Assembly: GCA_002500745.1 (NCBI GenBank) | Contig: DLST01000016.1 | Coordinates: 72,358 to 136,357 of the forward strand | From: Sphingobacterium sp. UBA7855 | GTDB lineage: Bacteria; Bacteroidota; Bacteroidia; Sphingobacteriales; Sphingobacteriaceae | Direction of reading: 5' to 3' | Length of the DNA stretch: 64,000 nt | Shown: one piece after another, positions 62,961 to 64,000 of the stretch | Position numbering within the stretch: position 1 is the first letter of the stretch | Layout of the letters: the number at the start of each line of letters is the position of its first letter | Translations under genes and position numbers: made by a program | The notes under the pieces: model-generated | Told to the model about the DNA's origin: nothing | Database searches by the model: none | Seen by the model: the letters and a program-made list of their open reading frames with translations, nothing else

Positions 62961-63716
62961 TTAAAATGAATATCCTACTCTGACACCGTTCACCAAAGAG
63001 CTTTTAAATGTCTTGGTTTTGTTTTCGGAAATATAAGAGCCATAACCAGGGTCAGTGCCGATCACTGTAACATCAGGTTTTTTATACTTTGTGTGTAGAT
63101 AGCCTAAATTAAACTCATATCCAACAAACAGTCCTTTGGATACGTAGAAATCAAATCCCGCAACTGCGTAGCCTCCAAATCTTGTATAACCATTTGGAAC
63201 CAACTGCATCGATGTATAATATCCATTGTTGGTCTGTTGATAGATTACCTCCATCGAGGCATTCTTTAAATTCATTGTATAGGCGCTGGTCGATAGTTCC
63301 TGTTTGGTGGTTTTTGAACCTATGGAGACGTCAAAGCCAATATAGGGCGACAGTCTGGAGCTGCCTTTAAAATGCTTTTCTATACCAAAATTGACATCAA
63401 GTGCTGTACTTTTTCTGTTATTGGAATTAAAATAGCCGTTTGTACCATAAGGGTTACCATAATTTGCGGCGGAATCGAGTACGTCAATCCCAATTCCCAA
63501 TCGCAAAGCAAGATCGTCCTGGATAAAATATCTTCCTTTTATCTGATTTAGTGCATTGTTTAAGCTGAGATTTCCTTTAAAAGGGTTGAAATTCAGTTCG
63601 GTAACGAAACTACCTTTTTTTGATTTAATACCTTCGTTTTGGTTGTCAACCGGGGTTTGCGCATAGGCAACACTGGCCACTCCTAATAATAGGATAGCCG
63701 ATAAGATTCTTTTCAT
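62961..63716 (-). CDS. Outer-membrane beta-barrel protein
   Basis: 251 residues with a signal peptide (SAILLLGVASVAYAQ) and alternating strands (ALDVNFGIEKHF, RFGGYAVAGFDFYVS, GLFVGYEFNLGYLHT) ending in VRVGYSF, the terminal Phe expected for outer-membrane insertion. The size suits an eight-stranded barrel of the porin/OmpW/Omp_b-brl type. Function unknown; co-transcription with the TIG-repeat lipoprotein gene suggests a shared surface role. Confidence 0.85.
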   Translation of the reverse strand: MKRILSAILLLGVASVAYAQTPVDNQNEGIKSKKGSFVTELNFNPFKGNLSLNNALNQIKGRYFIQDDLALRLGIGIDVLDSAANYGNPYGTNGYFNSNNRKSTALDVNFGIEKHFKGSSRLSPYIGFDVSIGSKTTKQELSTSAYTMNLKNASMEVIYQQTNNGYYTSMQLVPNGYTRFGGYAVAGFDFYVSKGLFVGYEFNLGYLHTKYKKPDVTVIGTDPGYGSYISENKTKTFKSSLVNGVRVGYSF

Positions 63717-63738
63717 AAAATATATTAAACTAACGGGA

Positions 63739-63769
63739 TAAATATAGCGCTTTACAAGCTATTTTCAAA
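63739..63769 (-). promoter_or_regulatory. Promoter of the barrel/TIG-lipoprotein operon
   Basis: On the minus strand TTTG (complement 63766-63769), a 19-base spacer and TATATTTA (complement 63739-63746), close to TAnnTTTG, 23 bases before the start codon. The remaining bases to 64000 hold no gene that I can see. Confidence 0.5.
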
Positions 63770-64000
63770 CCTTTTGTTAAAGTTTTAATTGCTATGATAG
63801 GGTGGGTGATCAACCTCCGGCTATAGGTGTGAATTGAATACCATATGTGTAATACTATGGGACAGCCAGAAATCAATAGCCAGAAATTTAGGGTAAATAG
63901 TTAGTTAGTTGTTAATTGATTCTTAATATCAGTGCGATGAGCGCCAACATTATCGAAGGGATGTCTTTGTAGGTGAATGAAAATAAACAAATCAGGCTGT

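Noticed and set aside
1..64000. tRNA, rRNA and CRISPR arrays
   Set aside because: I looked through the intergenic stretches for cloverleaf-type repeats and for regularly spaced direct repeats and found none convincing.

Overview
The window reads as chromosomal DNA of a Bacteroidota species, most likely Sphingobacterium or a close relative in the Sphingobacteriaceae. The reasons are five SusC/SusD pairs (four with a partner lying directly beside them, two driven by ECF sigma/FecR pairs), many lipoproteins with SKK- or CKD-type starts, Bacteroidota promoter boxes of the form TAnnTTTG, and almost no Shine-Dalgarno sequences. Strictly, four SusC/SusD pairs are present (11.9, 27.3, 36.4 and 51.2 kb). 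No rRNA, tRNA, CRISPR array or intact insertion sequence was seen; one decayed IS4-family transposase fragment lies near the left end.

Layout. 0-1.2 kb: two lipoproteins of unknown function, the first cut by the window edge. 1.4-1.6 kb: IS4 remnant. 1.8-8.2 kb: housekeeping genes ruvA, maeB, dacB and, on the other strand, pepP. 8.4-16.9 kb (minus strand): ECF sigma, FecR, SusC with STN domain, SusD, and a fused phosphodiesterase-alkaline phosphatase. 17.0-18.7 kb: a broken lipoprotein gene and an S41 peptidase. 19.3-27.2 kb (plus strand): a compact cluster of a HEPN protein, a very large SNF2 helicase and several unrecognised small proteins. 27.3-32.2 kb: a SusC/SusD pair without local regulator. 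32.3-34.0 kb (minus): a barstar-like protein and a secreted Gfo/Idh/MocA oxidoreductase. 34.6-46.5 kb (plus): ECF sigma, FecR, SusC with STN, SusD, a purple-acid-type phosphatase, a glycerophosphodiester phosphodiesterase and a GH3 glycosidase. 46.5-55.6 kb (minus): a glycan locus of ROK regulator, SusC, SusD, GH29 fucosidase, sialidase-like protein and a small lipoprotein, facing a NagX-like membrane acyltransferase at 55.9-57.1 kb. 57.2-61.2 kb: rpsO and pnp, separated by an unusual insert. 61.3-63.7 kb: an outer-membrane barrel and a TIG-repeat lipoprotein.

How the genes work together. The most striking point is that the two sigma/FecR/SusCD loci both carry the same enzymatic pair, a GDPD-type phosphodiesterase and a phosphomonoesterase, fused in one polypeptide in the first locus and split over two genes in the second. 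Together they would release phosphate from phosphodiesters outside or in the periplasm while the SusCD pair imports the organic part, under cell-surface signalling control through the STN domain, FecR and sigma. This is an inference from gene content. The third locus looks like a conventional glycan utilisation locus for fucosylated, perhaps sialylated or N-acetylated, host-type or plant glycans. The second candidate for something undescribed is the HEPN/SNF2 cluster, whose HEPN protein appears to be an internal tandem duplication and whose two small downstream proteins share a domain.
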